Origin: Urophycis tenuis
Lineage: Eukaryota; Chordata; Actinopteri; Gadiformes; Phycidae
NCBI GenBank assembly: GCA_036785325.1
Contig: JAXIVH010000008.1
Coordinates: 11,093,937-11,157,936 of the forward strand
Direction: 5' to 3'
Length of the DNA stretch: 64,000 nucleotides
Made by a program: the position numbers and the translations under genes. Below the pieces are notes generated by a model that was not told the DNA's origin, ran no database searches, and saw only the letters and a program-made list of their open reading frames with translations. The number at the start of each line of letters is the position of its first letter. Within the stretch, counting starts at the first letter, position 1. Of the stretch, positions 11,401 to 22,076 are shown one piece after another.

Positions 11401-14400
11401 ATCATCCAAGACTGGTGATTCCATAATTTTTGCCAGGGATTGAATACGCATAACTGTAAATCCAGTATCTGCCATTCCCTGATTTCACTGGTCTTTCTTC
11501 CCTCTTTCAGAGAAAATGATCAGCAGCGAGTCCTTGGATGGAGTCCCTCTGCTAGTCTTGGCCAATAAGCAGGATGTCGAGGTACAGAGAAAACTATTAC
11601 CAATTTATTTTTGGCTCCATTACTTCAGCGTTGCCAATAAGGCCTTCATCATTTTTCATCCCACATATTATTTATGTATGTTCACTTCAGCAACAGTGCA
11701 GTGTAGCTACTGGCTCACTCGTTTGATTTTGTCAATGGTGAGGAACACATTATGGTAGGGCTGAGGTCAACCAAAAAAAAAAACATGACTGAAATTCAAC
11801 CAATTGGCCAATAGGAAAAACATGAGATAAATCTGATCATTATCTGCAGATTAACGTCTGGCCACAGCGCATTCTACTCTATCTGGTAGCCTAGATATCA
11901 AGTACTGTTGTAGCAAGTCTGCAGCAAGGATGTGAAATCCTCTCTTGGTCCGAGTCGGCCTCGGTTACAGCAGAGCTTCAATGTGCAGCAGGCAGCCAGA
12001 CACCAGGCGAGCCACAAAGCACTGCGGCGGCCAGGGTCGCCTTGAGGAGAGACGACACACACTGGATGACTTTGAGTCCAAAAAACATTTAGCTCCTGTT
12101 TTCTCTAAATATCGGTCTTCTCAGTAAACGTGATGATATGGCCAGGTACTTTGTTGGCGATCGTATCAGACATAATTACCGTGTTTAATGATTCATCACG
12201 CTGGCATGCTGCACTGCCCCCTTGTGCATACACATGACTAGCTGTGAGATATTTCGGCAATAACACGAACAAACGCTAATTAGATTAATTTGATCGAGAT
12301 TCTGTTCCATGTCATTGCGTCGCATTTCTTTTTATGTAGCGCATGCATTGGATTCTTTCCCACTTGTGCATTGAAAACGCATCCTTCAGCAAAATAAGAT
12401 ATAGTATTTAGTATAAAGTAACAGCTCTAATGTAATACTGCGATGTTGGAGCACTGAGCGGGCGGTTGTGATGTCACCCTGTAGGCTTCAGGTTCGTACC
12501 ATGAAACGGCACCTGGGGGGGCATTGTTGTGATGTGTCACGTGACCTAAAAGCTGAGGCCAATTTAGTTTTTCTTCCAACACAGAACCGCTAGAGGAGTA
12601 GGCTAAAGTATGTAGGCAGCAGGCCGACATACTGGCTGACATCACGCAATTGTTTATTTTCATTTAACAGCTGTTAAAAGCCTATTTGTGCAATTGCCTG
12701 ATTTGAATAAATACTGGTTTTTTTTTATTTATATATATTAATTTAATATATTAATATAAACAACGAATGTTTTAATGCTGGCAAACATTGCAGGGACTGC
12801 TAGAATCATCATACTGGTGTGATTGTATGCATCAAAGGGCAAAATCAAGCAATAAGAGGAAATTACAATGTTTATTTATATATATATCTACTGCGGCCTT
12901 CTATCCTCAGGATAGGAGGCCGGTCGTTTGAGGGTCAAATGTTTTCTTGGGTCACCTCATAAACTGGCAGGGCACATACTGATATGGACGTGTTACACCC
13001 ATTTCTGCGGAAGCACCACTCATATAAAAAAAGAAACTGCCAAGCTTTAAAGGAAAATGCCACCGTTTGTCCATACTGAACTACGTTCTTCCCTGATCTT
13101 AGATGAGTTAATACATACCTCTCTCACTTTCGTGCGTGCACTCGATCGCTCTGGCGCGCAGCGCTACTTCGATAGCATGTAGCTTGGCCCAGTATATTCC
13201 TTAGGATCCAAACGGGGCTGAAGTTAGAAGCCACCAAGCAATTCCACGTTTTCCCTATTTAAATATGGTTACATGAGTAGTTACACGACCCAAGTATGGT
13301 TACACAAAATGAAACATGTCAAATGGATGGCAAAATAACACCTGGGAGCAATTCGACGTCGGTGCAGTAATATCATCACTCCTAAAAGATCCTCTCCCCC
13401 TCCCCCTGTTACTTCCGTCAATAGAACCAACGTGACTTTTTACTTCAACTACTACAGGTAGTGCAGGCGATGGCGTGCAGGTCACGTTGGTACTATTTTG
13501 TGTAACCATACTTGGGTCGTGTAACTTAAATAGGGAAAATGTGGAAGTGCTTGGTGGCTTCTAACTTCTCCCCTGTTTGGATCCTAAGGAATATACTGGG
13601 CTAAGCTACGTGCTATCGAAGTAGCACTGCGCGCCAGAGCAATCGAGTGCACGCACGAAAATGAGAGAGGTATTTATCATATCGTCTAAGATCAGGGAAC
13701 AACGTAGTTCAGTATGGACAAACGGTGGCATTTTCCTTTAAAGGGATATTCCGCCATTTTTGGAAATAAGCTCATTTTCCACCTTCCCTCGAGCAAAACA
13801 ATCGAGCTTTACCATGGGCGCAGTGATATGACGCAGCGCCTCAATAGTCCCTGTAGGCTTCTTCCGGGAATACAACCAACGTGATTACCGGGACTATACT
13901 TTGGGGCGCGTCATATCACTGCGCCCATGGTACCTTTGCAACTTTCCTTGATTATTACGCCAGAATGAGAGTATAGTTCCGGGTAAAATCAGCCCAGAAA
14001 ATCGCCACATTTCATTTTCCGTCGGTCTTATTGCACTTTCAAACTTGAGAAGAGACAAGTTTTAAATGGGAAAAATTCCGGAAATCGTAGTCACTTCTAA
14101 GCGTGATGCTAGCGGGCGAGATGCTAATGGTCTAATCCGATTCAATTATCTATGCTAAGCTACAGCTAAAAGTTGTACCGCCAGACTCACAGAACGGCTG
14201 GATGAACGGGAAAAGGGTAGGGCTCGATTGTTTTGCTCGAGGGAAGGTGGAAAATGAGCTTATTTCCAAAAATGGCGAAATATCCCTTTAAGTCCAACAT
14301 TAGGAAATTGAGAAGAGAAAGGATCAGTATTGGCATTAGAGTACCTGCTACAGGAACTGATAAAAAAAAACACATACGAGTACTAATTGGCACTTGGCAC

Positions 14401-16042
14401 TTACTAGTACTACTTGATACTTGGCATCAGTTGCCTCTGCCTATAACCTCCAGCTGCAATCTAGTTGCTTTGATCATCTAGCGGCCATCTTGGGTCTAAA
14501 CAGTTGCTTGTGGAGAAACTGAATGCTGAATTTGCCTACTGTCAATAGTCCTGGCCTGGCTATGAAGAATCCGTCCATAATAGGGACTGATTCTTCATAT
14601 TAATTGTTCCTATTTTTCCTATTTATATAATCTTTAAATTCTGTTTTTCTTTTTGGTTTTTTATATATGTATATTTATGTTTTATTTAAGTTAACCTGTA
14701 GATGGCAGCAACCTCTATGGTAATTGGGTGCTCAACTGTAAGCTGCTTCTAAATGGAGAATGAGTCAGAACAAGGGTTACTTTACCCACAAAACAAACAA
14801 ACAACAAAGACTGTGCTGTGAAAACATTTCCATGGGTATTGCTTGTCTTTCAGCTGTCATAATATTTCCTTCTATTTATCTTGTCTAGAACTGTCTGTCC
14901 GTACCAGACATTAAAACAGCTTTCAGTGACTGTGCGCCCAAGATAGGCAAGAGGGATTGCCTGGTGCAGCCGTGCACCGCCCTGACTGGGTAAGGACGCT
15001 AAGCTGTAAACACTGTGGGCTTTGGGATTTCAATGTTGTGGACTGCAGGTTTATCCTGCAGTAACCTCCAGCCTACAATATACCATTGAAATGTGATCGT
15101 CTATTGCATATGTAAATAGGACCTGGTCTAGTGAATTGATACAACTAACACAAAACTGAATGAGCTGAACAATATCCAAAGGGACACTATTTTACCTCCC
15201 CTTGTGAGATTGTGAACAATCGCAAGTCATCACATTTCAAAACCTACGAGCCTACCCAGTGGACGGTACCAGCTGGTAGGCTGCTAGGGCGTAAAGACAT
15301 GATAAGCTTTCAGCAGAGCGCTGTGGGTGCTGGGTTGCACTTTTGGCACGCAGCCGGCACGAGTAGGGTGACTGCAATTTGTTTCGATTACGTTTGTTGT
15401 GGAACGTCAAACTCGCGTCGAGAGGTCGGCATCAAGGTTGAAACGTGAACTTTGAGCTGTCTGTCTCAACGCCGTGGAGGGCGTCTCCCTTTTAACTACG
15501 TGGGGAAAACGTTGGCATTGGCCACAGCTGAAAGGTCCTCTTGTGCAGGCGTCGATAGGCTGGTGTCTCTGCTTGGCTCGTGATGTCACATAGATTTTGA
15601 AATGGCTTGCACTGGCTCATTATCTCACACCTGGTGGTGTGAGTTTAAACCTCGCGGTGGTTTAAACATTGTGAGATTTTGGGATCTTGCAATGGTGGTT
15701 ATTGCTGGCCATGTTAAAATCATTTTTAAAGTGGGACCTTTTAGTCAACTTGTTAAGAATCTCTTTGTGTTGAACAGTTTACTTTTGGTGAGAATGTTAA
15801 CATCATTCATGTGTGGTAAATGAAAGCCATAAGTATAATAATACTGATATTAGGATAGCCAATATCAAAATATTAAGCTTATGTGATGCATTGTATTTTA
15901 TATGATGATAATCTATTGTGACAGAGATGAGTTGAGTGCATTGGTGTGTTGCAGGGAGGGGGTAAACGAAGGGATACAGTGGATGGTGAAATGTGTGGTG
16001 AGGAACATCCATCGGCCTCCAAGACAGAAGGATATCACATAA
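8484..16042 (+). CDS. arfrp1: ADP-ribosylation factor related protein 1 (ARF-like GTPase), 7 exons
   Basis: Exons: 8484-8576, 8735-8822, 8920-9002, 9245-9326, 11511-11581, 14889-14989, 15955-16042. Total is 606 nt, 201 aa, the same length as human ARFRP1. All introns are GT-AG with matching phases. The N-terminus MYTLLSGLYKYMFQKDEY and the P-loop GLDNAGKT (24-31) are as in mammals. Switch II WDLGGQEE, the guanine-specificity motif NKQD and a TALTGEG loop follow, and the protein ends RPPRQKDIT. Known role: a GTPase at the trans-Golgi that, after N-terminal acetylation, recruits ARL1 and golgins. The protein lacks the Gly-2 used for myristoylation in ARFs, as expected. Introns 4 and 5 (2.2 and 3.3 kb) are filled with transposons. 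In human it lies near STMN3 and HELZ2, which are also its neighbours here. Confidence 0.97.
9453..9477. repeat. Poly(C) run in arfrp1 intron 4
   Basis: A run of about 24 C residues just after the exon at 9245-9326. On one strand it could form G-quadruplex or i-motif structure. Its length in the assembly is probably unreliable. Confidence 0.9.
10136..10398 (+). mobile_element. LINE 3'-end fragment (RTE-like) with 13-bp target duplication
   Basis: A (CATC)n run leads into a sequence with gaccgcttatcctctacgag, ggctggagccaatcccagct and gcggggtacaccctggacag. This is a very common fish repeat derived from a LINE 3' end. The direct repeat ttccatttccatc at 10136-10148 and 10386-10398 marks the insertion. 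It is nested in the Tc1-like element. Confidence 0.7.
10396..11030. repeat. 0.6 kb dispersed sequence, copy 1
   Basis: It begins atcagacataattaccatg and runs to about caatgtttatttatata. Most of it matches copy 2 at 12163-12885 at near identity. Near its middle (about 10810-10900) the two copies differ: copy 2 has about 120 bases not present here. It lies inside the Tc1-like element in intron 4 of arfrp1. No protein similarity is recognised. Confidence 0.8.
12163..12885. repeat. 0.6 kb dispersed sequence, copy 2
   Basis: It starts atcagacataattaccgtg and shares almost every base with copy 1 over the first 420 bases and again over the last 120. It lies outside the Tc1-like element, in arfrp1 intron 5. 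Its middle holds extra sequence (about 12584-12705). No coding potential is recognised. Confidence 0.8.
13047..13741. mobile_element. TTAA-bounded inverted-repeat element 1
   Basis: The first about 260 bases (from taaaggaaaatgccaccg at 13049) recur inverted at the end (cggtggcattttccttta, ending 13740). About 170 bases separate the arms. TTAA stands at both ends (13047-13050, 13738-13741). TTAA targets are typical of piggyBac-type elements, but there is no transposase, so family assignment is inference. It lies in arfrp1 intron 5. Confidence 0.75.
13738..14291. mobile_element. TTAA-bounded inverted-repeat element 2, abutting element 1
   Basis: The left end (aagggatattccgccatttt) and the right end (aaaatggcgaaatatccctt) are inverted copies of about 70 bases that include ctcgagcaaaacaatcgag. 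Inside is a second, shorter inversion around ccatgggcgcagtgatatga (13813 and inverse near 13910-13930). TTAA at 13738-13741 is shared with element 1, and TTAA at 14288-14291 closes the right side. It is non-coding. Confidence 0.75.
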
Positions 16043-16763
16043 GGAGCTTGCAGTGACTTCACCCACAAGACCCGGCTCTTGGCACTCATTCTCTGACCGC
16101 CCCACCGCCCCTCCTCTATGTATTTACACTCTGGTTAAAATGCAGGGGTTGGTCAACCCTTCTCTTGTTTGTTCCCCGTTTCCTCACAACTGCTGTGGAT
16201 TTGAGCACTCATTTCTCAATGCCCTAAGTGAGACACTTTAGATATACAGGTATGTGAGTGTGCTTTGAAGTGAGGTGAGCCGTCATACCAATGGAAGACA
16301 AAGAAACCTGTGGACTTTTCCTCTCTTGTGCGTGGAACATTTTTTTTTTTTTTTTATCTGACACAAAATAGTACATGAAGTTAAGATTTTGTATGATGTG
16401 TTCTGATGTAACCTTTGTGCTTAAGTACACATTGTCAGCTGGCCTGTTTGCTTTTCTGTCTGGTTACTAAACAAGAGCTATAAATTACATTGAAATGCAG
16501 CTACTGGTAATCCACTGCATTTTACAGATTGATTAAAATAACTTTTCTACTCTGAAGTGCTCTTGCCTTGGATTATTTCATACAGTAACGTTTTACAGTT
16601 TATTATTTGCTAATTGCATTTGATACGTTATTTGCTAATTCCAGTATCTACAATTATCAAAAAATGTAGCTTTTTTTTATTTAAAGCATTTTTTAAATTA
16701 TAAAGATGAAGCCGAATTTGTTTGAAAAGTTACCGCTTTTGGAAGCGATGTATTGTGCATCAA

Positions 16764-16772
16764 ATGAATAAA
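16764..16772 (+). terminator. Possible polyadenylation signal of arfrp1
   Basis: The sequence tgaataaagaagg lies about 725 bases after the arfrp1 stop. A long AT-rich 3' UTR without other genes fits, though closer non-canonical signals cannot be excluded. Confidence 0.4.
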
Positions 16773-17104
16773 GAAGGTGCTTATTGACACTAAAAGAAGG
16801 AAATGGCTTTCAGGCGAGGTAGCCATGGGCTGTCCTGAACAGCATTAATATTGTATGAGTGAAAGAGGTTTATGACCTTTTTTATGGCATTTGCTTTGTC
16901 CAGTTCCTGTCCGTAGTGACTAAGATGCTGACAGTAAAACAGAATCCAGCCTTTATCTTTATTACAGAACAACACGATATCACAAACCATGATGGAAAGA
17001 ATTTGCGCACAGAATGTGGACATGTTTCAGTTTCATACTTTTACTTTTACAGCTTTTACTATGAGGATCCATACCACTACCCGTTGTATTAGGATACATC
17101 CCAC

Positions 17105-17400
17105 TAGTTATTTGAGGGTGCATACCACGGCCAGTAGTATGAGGGTGCATACCACTGCAGGTAGTATGAGGGGGCATACCACGGCCAGTAGTATGAGGGT
17201 GCATACCACGGCCAGTAGTATGAGGGGGCATACCACTGCAGGTAGTATGAGGGGGCATACCACGGCCAGTAGTATGAGGGGGCATACCACGGCCAGTAGT
17301 ATGAGGGTGCATACCACGGCCAGTAGTATGAGGGGGCATACCACTGCAGGTAGTATGAGGGGGCATACCACGGCCAGTAGTATGAGGGGGCATACCATAG
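17105..17400. repeat. 27-bp minisatellite
   Basis: About 11 units of 27 bp. Each unit contains gcataccac, then either ggccagtagtatgag or tgcaggtagtatgag, so two unit types are mixed. Because 27 is a multiple of three, four reading frames stay open across the array. Those frames are repeat products, not genes. Confidence 0.9.
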
Positions 17401-17599
17401 CATCACAAGTTGTATGAAAGATTTCTCCTGGAGCGGTGCTGATTTGTGTGAGGTGCATTATGTTTAATTTTTTTTGTTAAAAAAAAATCAAATAAAATAA
17501 ATTGAAAATAAATTATTTTAAAAATACATGGCCGATTGCAGTGGCACTTGTAATCCAGCTGTGGTAAATAAAACGAGGATATAAATAAAGCACGATAGA

Positions 17600-17890
17600 A
17601 AAAAAATGTTATGTAAAAATTATTTCAGACTCCACATTAGGGGGGCCACAAGGGGGTCCGAGCTTATTGTGACAGGGGCACTGGACACCACTATTGTATG
17701 TGGGGGTGTAGCAGGTCTCGCAGGGAACGAGAAGGGGTGTACTCCTGGAGGAGGTCAGAAAGATAGTTGGGGGCTAAAAACGGCCAGAGAGAACAGCATT
17801 GCAGTAGTCAATCCGGGATGTGACAAAAGCGTAGAGCAAGACTTCAGTGCTTGATTGAGACAGGGATAGGCAGAGTCTGGAAATGTCAGA
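17600..17890. repeat. Unclassified repeat-like fragment
   Basis: GC-richer stretch than its surroundings with phrases seen in fish LINE tails (gcagtagtcaatccgggatg, agagcaagacttcagtgctt). There is no intact frame and no clear borders, and the clade is not determined. Confidence 0.35.
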
Positions 17891-18150
17891 GTCCCTTCGT
17901 GCCGCCAAGGCCTCTCCCCTCTTCCCTATCTGCACGTTCGACACCGTGAACCACCAGACCCTCCACCACCTCCACCCTCCACCTCCATCCTCACCATTCT
18001 CGCTGATCTTGGCATTACTGACACTGCGCTAGCCTGGTTAACATCTTACGTAATGAATCGCACTTATCAGGTCACATGGAATGGCTCCATGTCCAAACCC
18101 CGCTCGCTAAACACTGGTGTCACTCAAGGCTCAGTACTAGGACCGCTTCT

Positions 18151-19327
18151 GTTTTCCCCAGTGGCGGCTGGCCCATAGAGGGCGATAGGGCACCGCCCCC
18201 CCTTGACCCACAATAAATAAATAAATGAATAAATAAAACTAATAATAATAAATTATACAAATTGTTGATATTTGTGTGTTTGAAATATGACTGTACCCAG
18301 TAATGTGTGTAAAATATGATAGAAAATCATCTGTGCAAGATGTATGCTTTTCCTACACGTCCCGTGTCCCATGCTTCAACAGCTCTGGGGCGATGGAGAA
18401 ATCGCCCCAAGAAGGCGGGTCTGTGTAACTTTTTAGCCAATTACTCATTTAAGATGTGAAAGCATGACATAAAATTTGGCCAATCAGCATCCTCAAATCC
18501 AAGCCAATATGGGTGTTGGAGCCAAAATGTTTTTTGTTTATTTTTTGAATGCTACTTTGAATAGATTATTGTATTTTATTATTCTTGATAATTAATAATT
18601 TTGGCGACGCCCATTTGGGGTGTGCCGTTGCTGAACTAATAAATAACGCACCTGTGCAGACAGCGGGGCGCACCGAGAGAGCAAAAAGTTTTTCGACCGT
18701 AGGTAACGTCGAGCAACACAGAGTAGCATATCATATTGTGACTTGACCTTTGTTTTTTGATTGATGCATGCTATAATTGAATACTGCTGCTGAACAAGTA
18801 AATAAATTAAGAAACATCGTTCGATTTTGTTGCCACGAGTCAAAATCATTCCACTCGGTCGCCCGCTGTACAGCCTAAAGGCACGGGCTGTACAATGGGC
18901 GATTACTTTATCGCCCCAAGCGAGCGAATGCTCAGGTCAGGGCGAGTCTGTATATAGTTGTATACAGTTGTATAGAGTTGACCTTAGTATTTTTTAGTCC
19001 TTAATTTTCACTACCTATTAATCTGCTGATTATTTTCTTGATTGTTTAGTATAGAAAATGTTTACTGTAATTTCATAGAGCCCAATGTGACTACAAATTC
19101 AATTTCAAATGAGAAAATTGAAAGCTTGTGTTTGTGCAATATGTTGTTTATGTTTTGTGTTAGAATGCCTCAACTTTTTAATATTGGCATTTAATAATTA
19201 TTGACAATTTCACGGAGCACTCGTTTCCTGTAGTTTGTGTTCAATGTATTGGGATGGTTACTGAAATTGACTGAATATGGCACAGCCCCACCTAGAATAT
19301 TCTTCACCAGCCGCCACTGGTTCTCCC
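18151..19327. mobile_element. Non-autonomous hAT element, 1,161 bp, copy 1
   Basis: The body is 18159-19319. The ends are CAGTGGCGGCTGG and its exact inverse CCAGCCGCCACTG (13 bp). Flanking 8-mers gttttccc (18151-18158) and gttctccc (19320-19327) are a target duplication with one change. Removing the element rejoins the LINE sequence on both sides. A shorter relative lies at 56176-56958. No transposase frame is present. Confidence 0.85.
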
Positions 19328-19942
19328 TATACCAGATCTTTAGGCTCTGTAATCACATCACAGGGTTTTTCCTATAACTGTTATGCGGACGACATTCAAC
19401 TGTTCCTCTCCTTACCCCCCCCCCCCCCCCCCCAATCAGACACTCTGACTGCAACACACATCTCAGAATCTTTGGCAGACATAAGCTCTTGGACAACTGC
19501 GCATCAACTCAAGTTCAATCTCGCAAAGACTGAGCTTCTCTTCATACCGTGGAAAGACTGCCCTCACAGGGAACCTACTGGTCTCAGTCGAGGGCATTAA
19601 AGTATGTGCCTCACAGACCGCAAGGAACCTTGGCATAACACTCAACAACCAACTGTCCTGCACTGCAAACATCACTGCAGTGACCGGATCCTGTAGATTT
19701 GCCATTCCTCACAAGGGAAGCTCCTGACCCAAGCACTTGTCATCTCTCGCCTTGACCACTGCAAATCTCTCTTAGCTGGACTCCCTGCAAACACAACAAA
19801 ACCTTTGCAGTGCATCCAAGAATGCTGCAGAACGCCTCATGTTCAACCAACACAAATTCTCCCACGTGAGCCCCCTCTTCCATGACCTCCGCTTGCTCCC
19901 TGTAGTGGCTCGCATCAAATTCAAGACGATGGTACTGGCCTA

Positions 19943-20092
19943 CTAAAATAAGATAAGATAAGATAAGATAAGATATTCCTTTATTAATCCCCCTTAGGAG
20001 AAATTCACAGTGACCAGCAGTACAGGGGATAGATGTGCAGTAAGAGCCTGGCTAAAGAGCCTGGCTAAAGTCAATACACATACAGCTGTTAA
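19943..20092 (-). mobile_element. LINE 3'-end fragment with (TAAGA)n tail, minus orientation
   Basis: An ataagataagataagat run is followed by tattcctttattaatccccc and cagtgaccagcagtac. The inverse complement occurs at 54960-55070. It interrupts the L2-like LINE. Confidence 0.65.
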
Positions 20093-20307
20093 TGGAACTG
20101 CCCCTACCTACCTCCAAGCGTTAGTGAAATGCAACAACCTTTTCAGGGAAATCACAACTCTTCTGTTTTAACACCCGCATTGGTGCCAAAAAAAAGCTCC
20201 CTGCCAATGTTAGGACTGCAGAGTCACTCCCCATCTTCCAGAAGAGACTCAAGACTCACTTGTTCAGAGTTCACTGAACCCTGCATAACATCCATCCTCT
20301 ACCTCAT

Positions 20308-20334
20308 CCTCCCCCCCCCCCCCCCCCCCCCCCA
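20308..20334. repeat. Poly(C) run
   Basis: About 22 C residues near the LINE 3' end. A similar run is at 19417-19433. Confidence 0.85.
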
Positions 20335-20465
20335 CCCATGCTCTTGTATGTTGTATGTTTTGGCACTTCATAGTTGCTCTTTGTAACTTGGCACTTAGTC
20401 AGAGATGTTGTACACTAGCAATGGTTAACCTAGCAATTGAAATGCTTGAAACACACACACACTTC

Positions 20466-20499
<34 letters not shown>
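20466..20499. repeat. (TG)n microsatellite after the LINE
   Basis: About 16 TG units directly after an acacacac stretch, so a short hairpin is possible. Confidence 0.85.
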
Positions 20500-21339
20500 T
20501 CATTTAATTCAAAGGTACACAAACACGGTGGGGAGAAGACCGAGCACCGACAAAACATTCATTCACTTTCAAAAGGGTTTTGAAAGCGTTGTTTCCTGAA
20601 AACATCCTCTACTGCCTTGTGTGGTTTTAAAATCAATAGGGTTCTGGGGCACAGCGAAGTGATTCATCAACTAATTTGATCAACCGGCAGCCACTTGATG
20701 ACCAGAATGCAAGATCGATAATGCCTACTGAAAGGATGAAGGGATATGACAAAAGAAAAAGGAAAAAGGCTACCCTTGTTTAGACTTGTTTCCAGCATCA
20801 CTCACAATGAATAACAGTGACCCACTCACAGTGAGCTGGCCGTGATTTATATCTGTCTCATCCAGTTGACCTTTAACCTCCCAGGGGGCTCCCTCATGAT
20901 GCTCCGTGGCCAACACCCTCTCGCCAAACAATGACAAGGTCAGTCATTCTGTCATATGCTTTTGCTGTTGATTTGAACAGCTATACATTGAGAGGTACGG
21001 CTCATCAGTAGATGGTTGAGTTCAATGTGAATATAGAAATATAGAATACGAAATGTTCCTAATTGCCTTGGCTCTATGGCTTTGTCTTTTTTTGGGGCAT
21101 AATATGAATTGTAAATCTCTTCACAACAGTCTGTTTCTGTCATCACATATTCCTGTTCCCCATCACCTTGATATGCATATAGTATATGTTCAAAATGTAT
21201 AATGAACAAAGGAGATGACTTGCATGGACGTAAACCTAATTTCAGAGATGTATCTGTGGATGCGCTTGTAAGTGTGTGTGTGGGCGTGCATGTGCCGGTA
21301 TTGCTTCCCTTCTTTCTTTGCTCAAAGCAAGTGAAGTCA

Positions 21340-21377
21340 CTCACACACACACACACAGACACACACACACAGACACA

Positions 21378-21431
<54 letters not shown>
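21340..21431. repeat. (CA)n microsatellite in the stmn3 promoter region
   Basis: About 45 CA units with a few interruptions (agacac, actcac). It ends about 220 bases before the stmn3 ATG and is followed by a CT-rich stretch (21535-21610). Confidence 0.9.
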
Positions 21432-21436
<5 letters not shown>

Positions 21437-21653
21437 GTATCAAGCCCCCTCCCTCCAGCCACCTATTGTTCTTCAGTGAAGTGGTGGGGCTTGTGCACTG
21501 CACCAATCAGGCGTACAGAGCCACACGCCCAAATCTCTCCCTCGCTCTCTCGCTCTCTCCTTCTCTCGCCTCTTCCTCTCCCTCTCACATCCTCTCCTCT
21601 CCTCCATCTGGCGACATCCCTGTGGATACTCCTCCACCACCCTCTCTGCAGCC

Positions 21654-22036
21654 ATGACGAGCACCGTATCAGGTAAGGTGGAGAACGATGGTGTTAGCGC
21701 CCATCTCTCAGAGCCGGCGTCTGGAGGATGCTCTGTGTGTATGTATGTTACGGCTGGTGTACGGGGGGGGGGGGGGGGGGGGGGGGGGTCAGTCAGTTCA
21801 TCATGAAGGCGTGTTAGCATAGCGAGTAGCACTGGGTGTGCGGTCTCTGCGCCCATCTGCAGCCTCTGATGCTGTTTATACAGGGATGCAGTGCTGCACC
21901 ATCGTCATGGCAACCTGGGTTTGGTGTTCTTGACCTGTATAGAGGCTCAAATAGCTTGTATTTCTCAAAAAGCAATGAAAATGCATTGCACGTGCATCTA
22001 TAAATCTAGCTCGAAATAGAAAATAGATGTAGATAG

Positions 22037-22076
<40 letters not shown>

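Larger units (their letters stand above)
9875..11442. mobile_element. Tc1/mariner-like element with long inverted ends, carrying later insertions
   Basis: The left end (ccctggcaaaacatatgg at about 9877, running to about 10146) and the right end (about 11165-11441, ending ccataatttttgccaggga) are inverted copies of about 270 bp. The ends cccctggcaaaa, the gatatcactc-type subterminal blocks and location in TA-rich DNA fit a Tc1-like family. No transposase frame remains. Inside are an RTE-like LINE 3' fragment (10149-10385) and a 0.6 kb segment that recurs at 12160 in the next intron. Exact ends and the TA duplication are uncertain. Confidence 0.7.
17890..20455 (+). mobile_element. Decayed L2-like LINE (reverse transcriptase and 3' end), twice interrupted
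   Basis: In broken frames on the + strand one reads the reverse transcriptase of an L2/CR1-type LINE: ACTCGACACCGTGAACC-type DTVNH start near 17940, then a GVTQGSVLGPLLF-like block ending at 18150, the catalytic box CYADDIQLF at 19379-19410, then SSWTTAHQLKFNLAKTELLF, and later an AYRAVNG...PTYLQ region. A 1,161-bp hAT element splits it at 18159-19319. A (TAAGA)n-tailed fragment splits it at about 19943-20090. The 3' end (20340-20450) matches 5850-6000. Stops and frameshifts show it is dead. Confidence 0.8.

Noticed and set aside
16980..17458. Four overlapping repeat-protein frames (for example MRVHTTASS, PSYYWPWYA)
   Set aside because: A 27-bp repeat keeps frames open on both strands. No start context, no family match, and mutually overlapping.
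20952..21657. Frames of 184 (minus) and 151 (plus) codons
   Set aside because: They cross the (CA)n and CT-rich tract before stmn3, with low-complexity content and no domain.
21473..21856. Minus-strand frame with a Pro run near 21763
   Set aside because: The Pro run is the poly(G) tract read on the other strand; the frame overlaps stmn3 exon 1.
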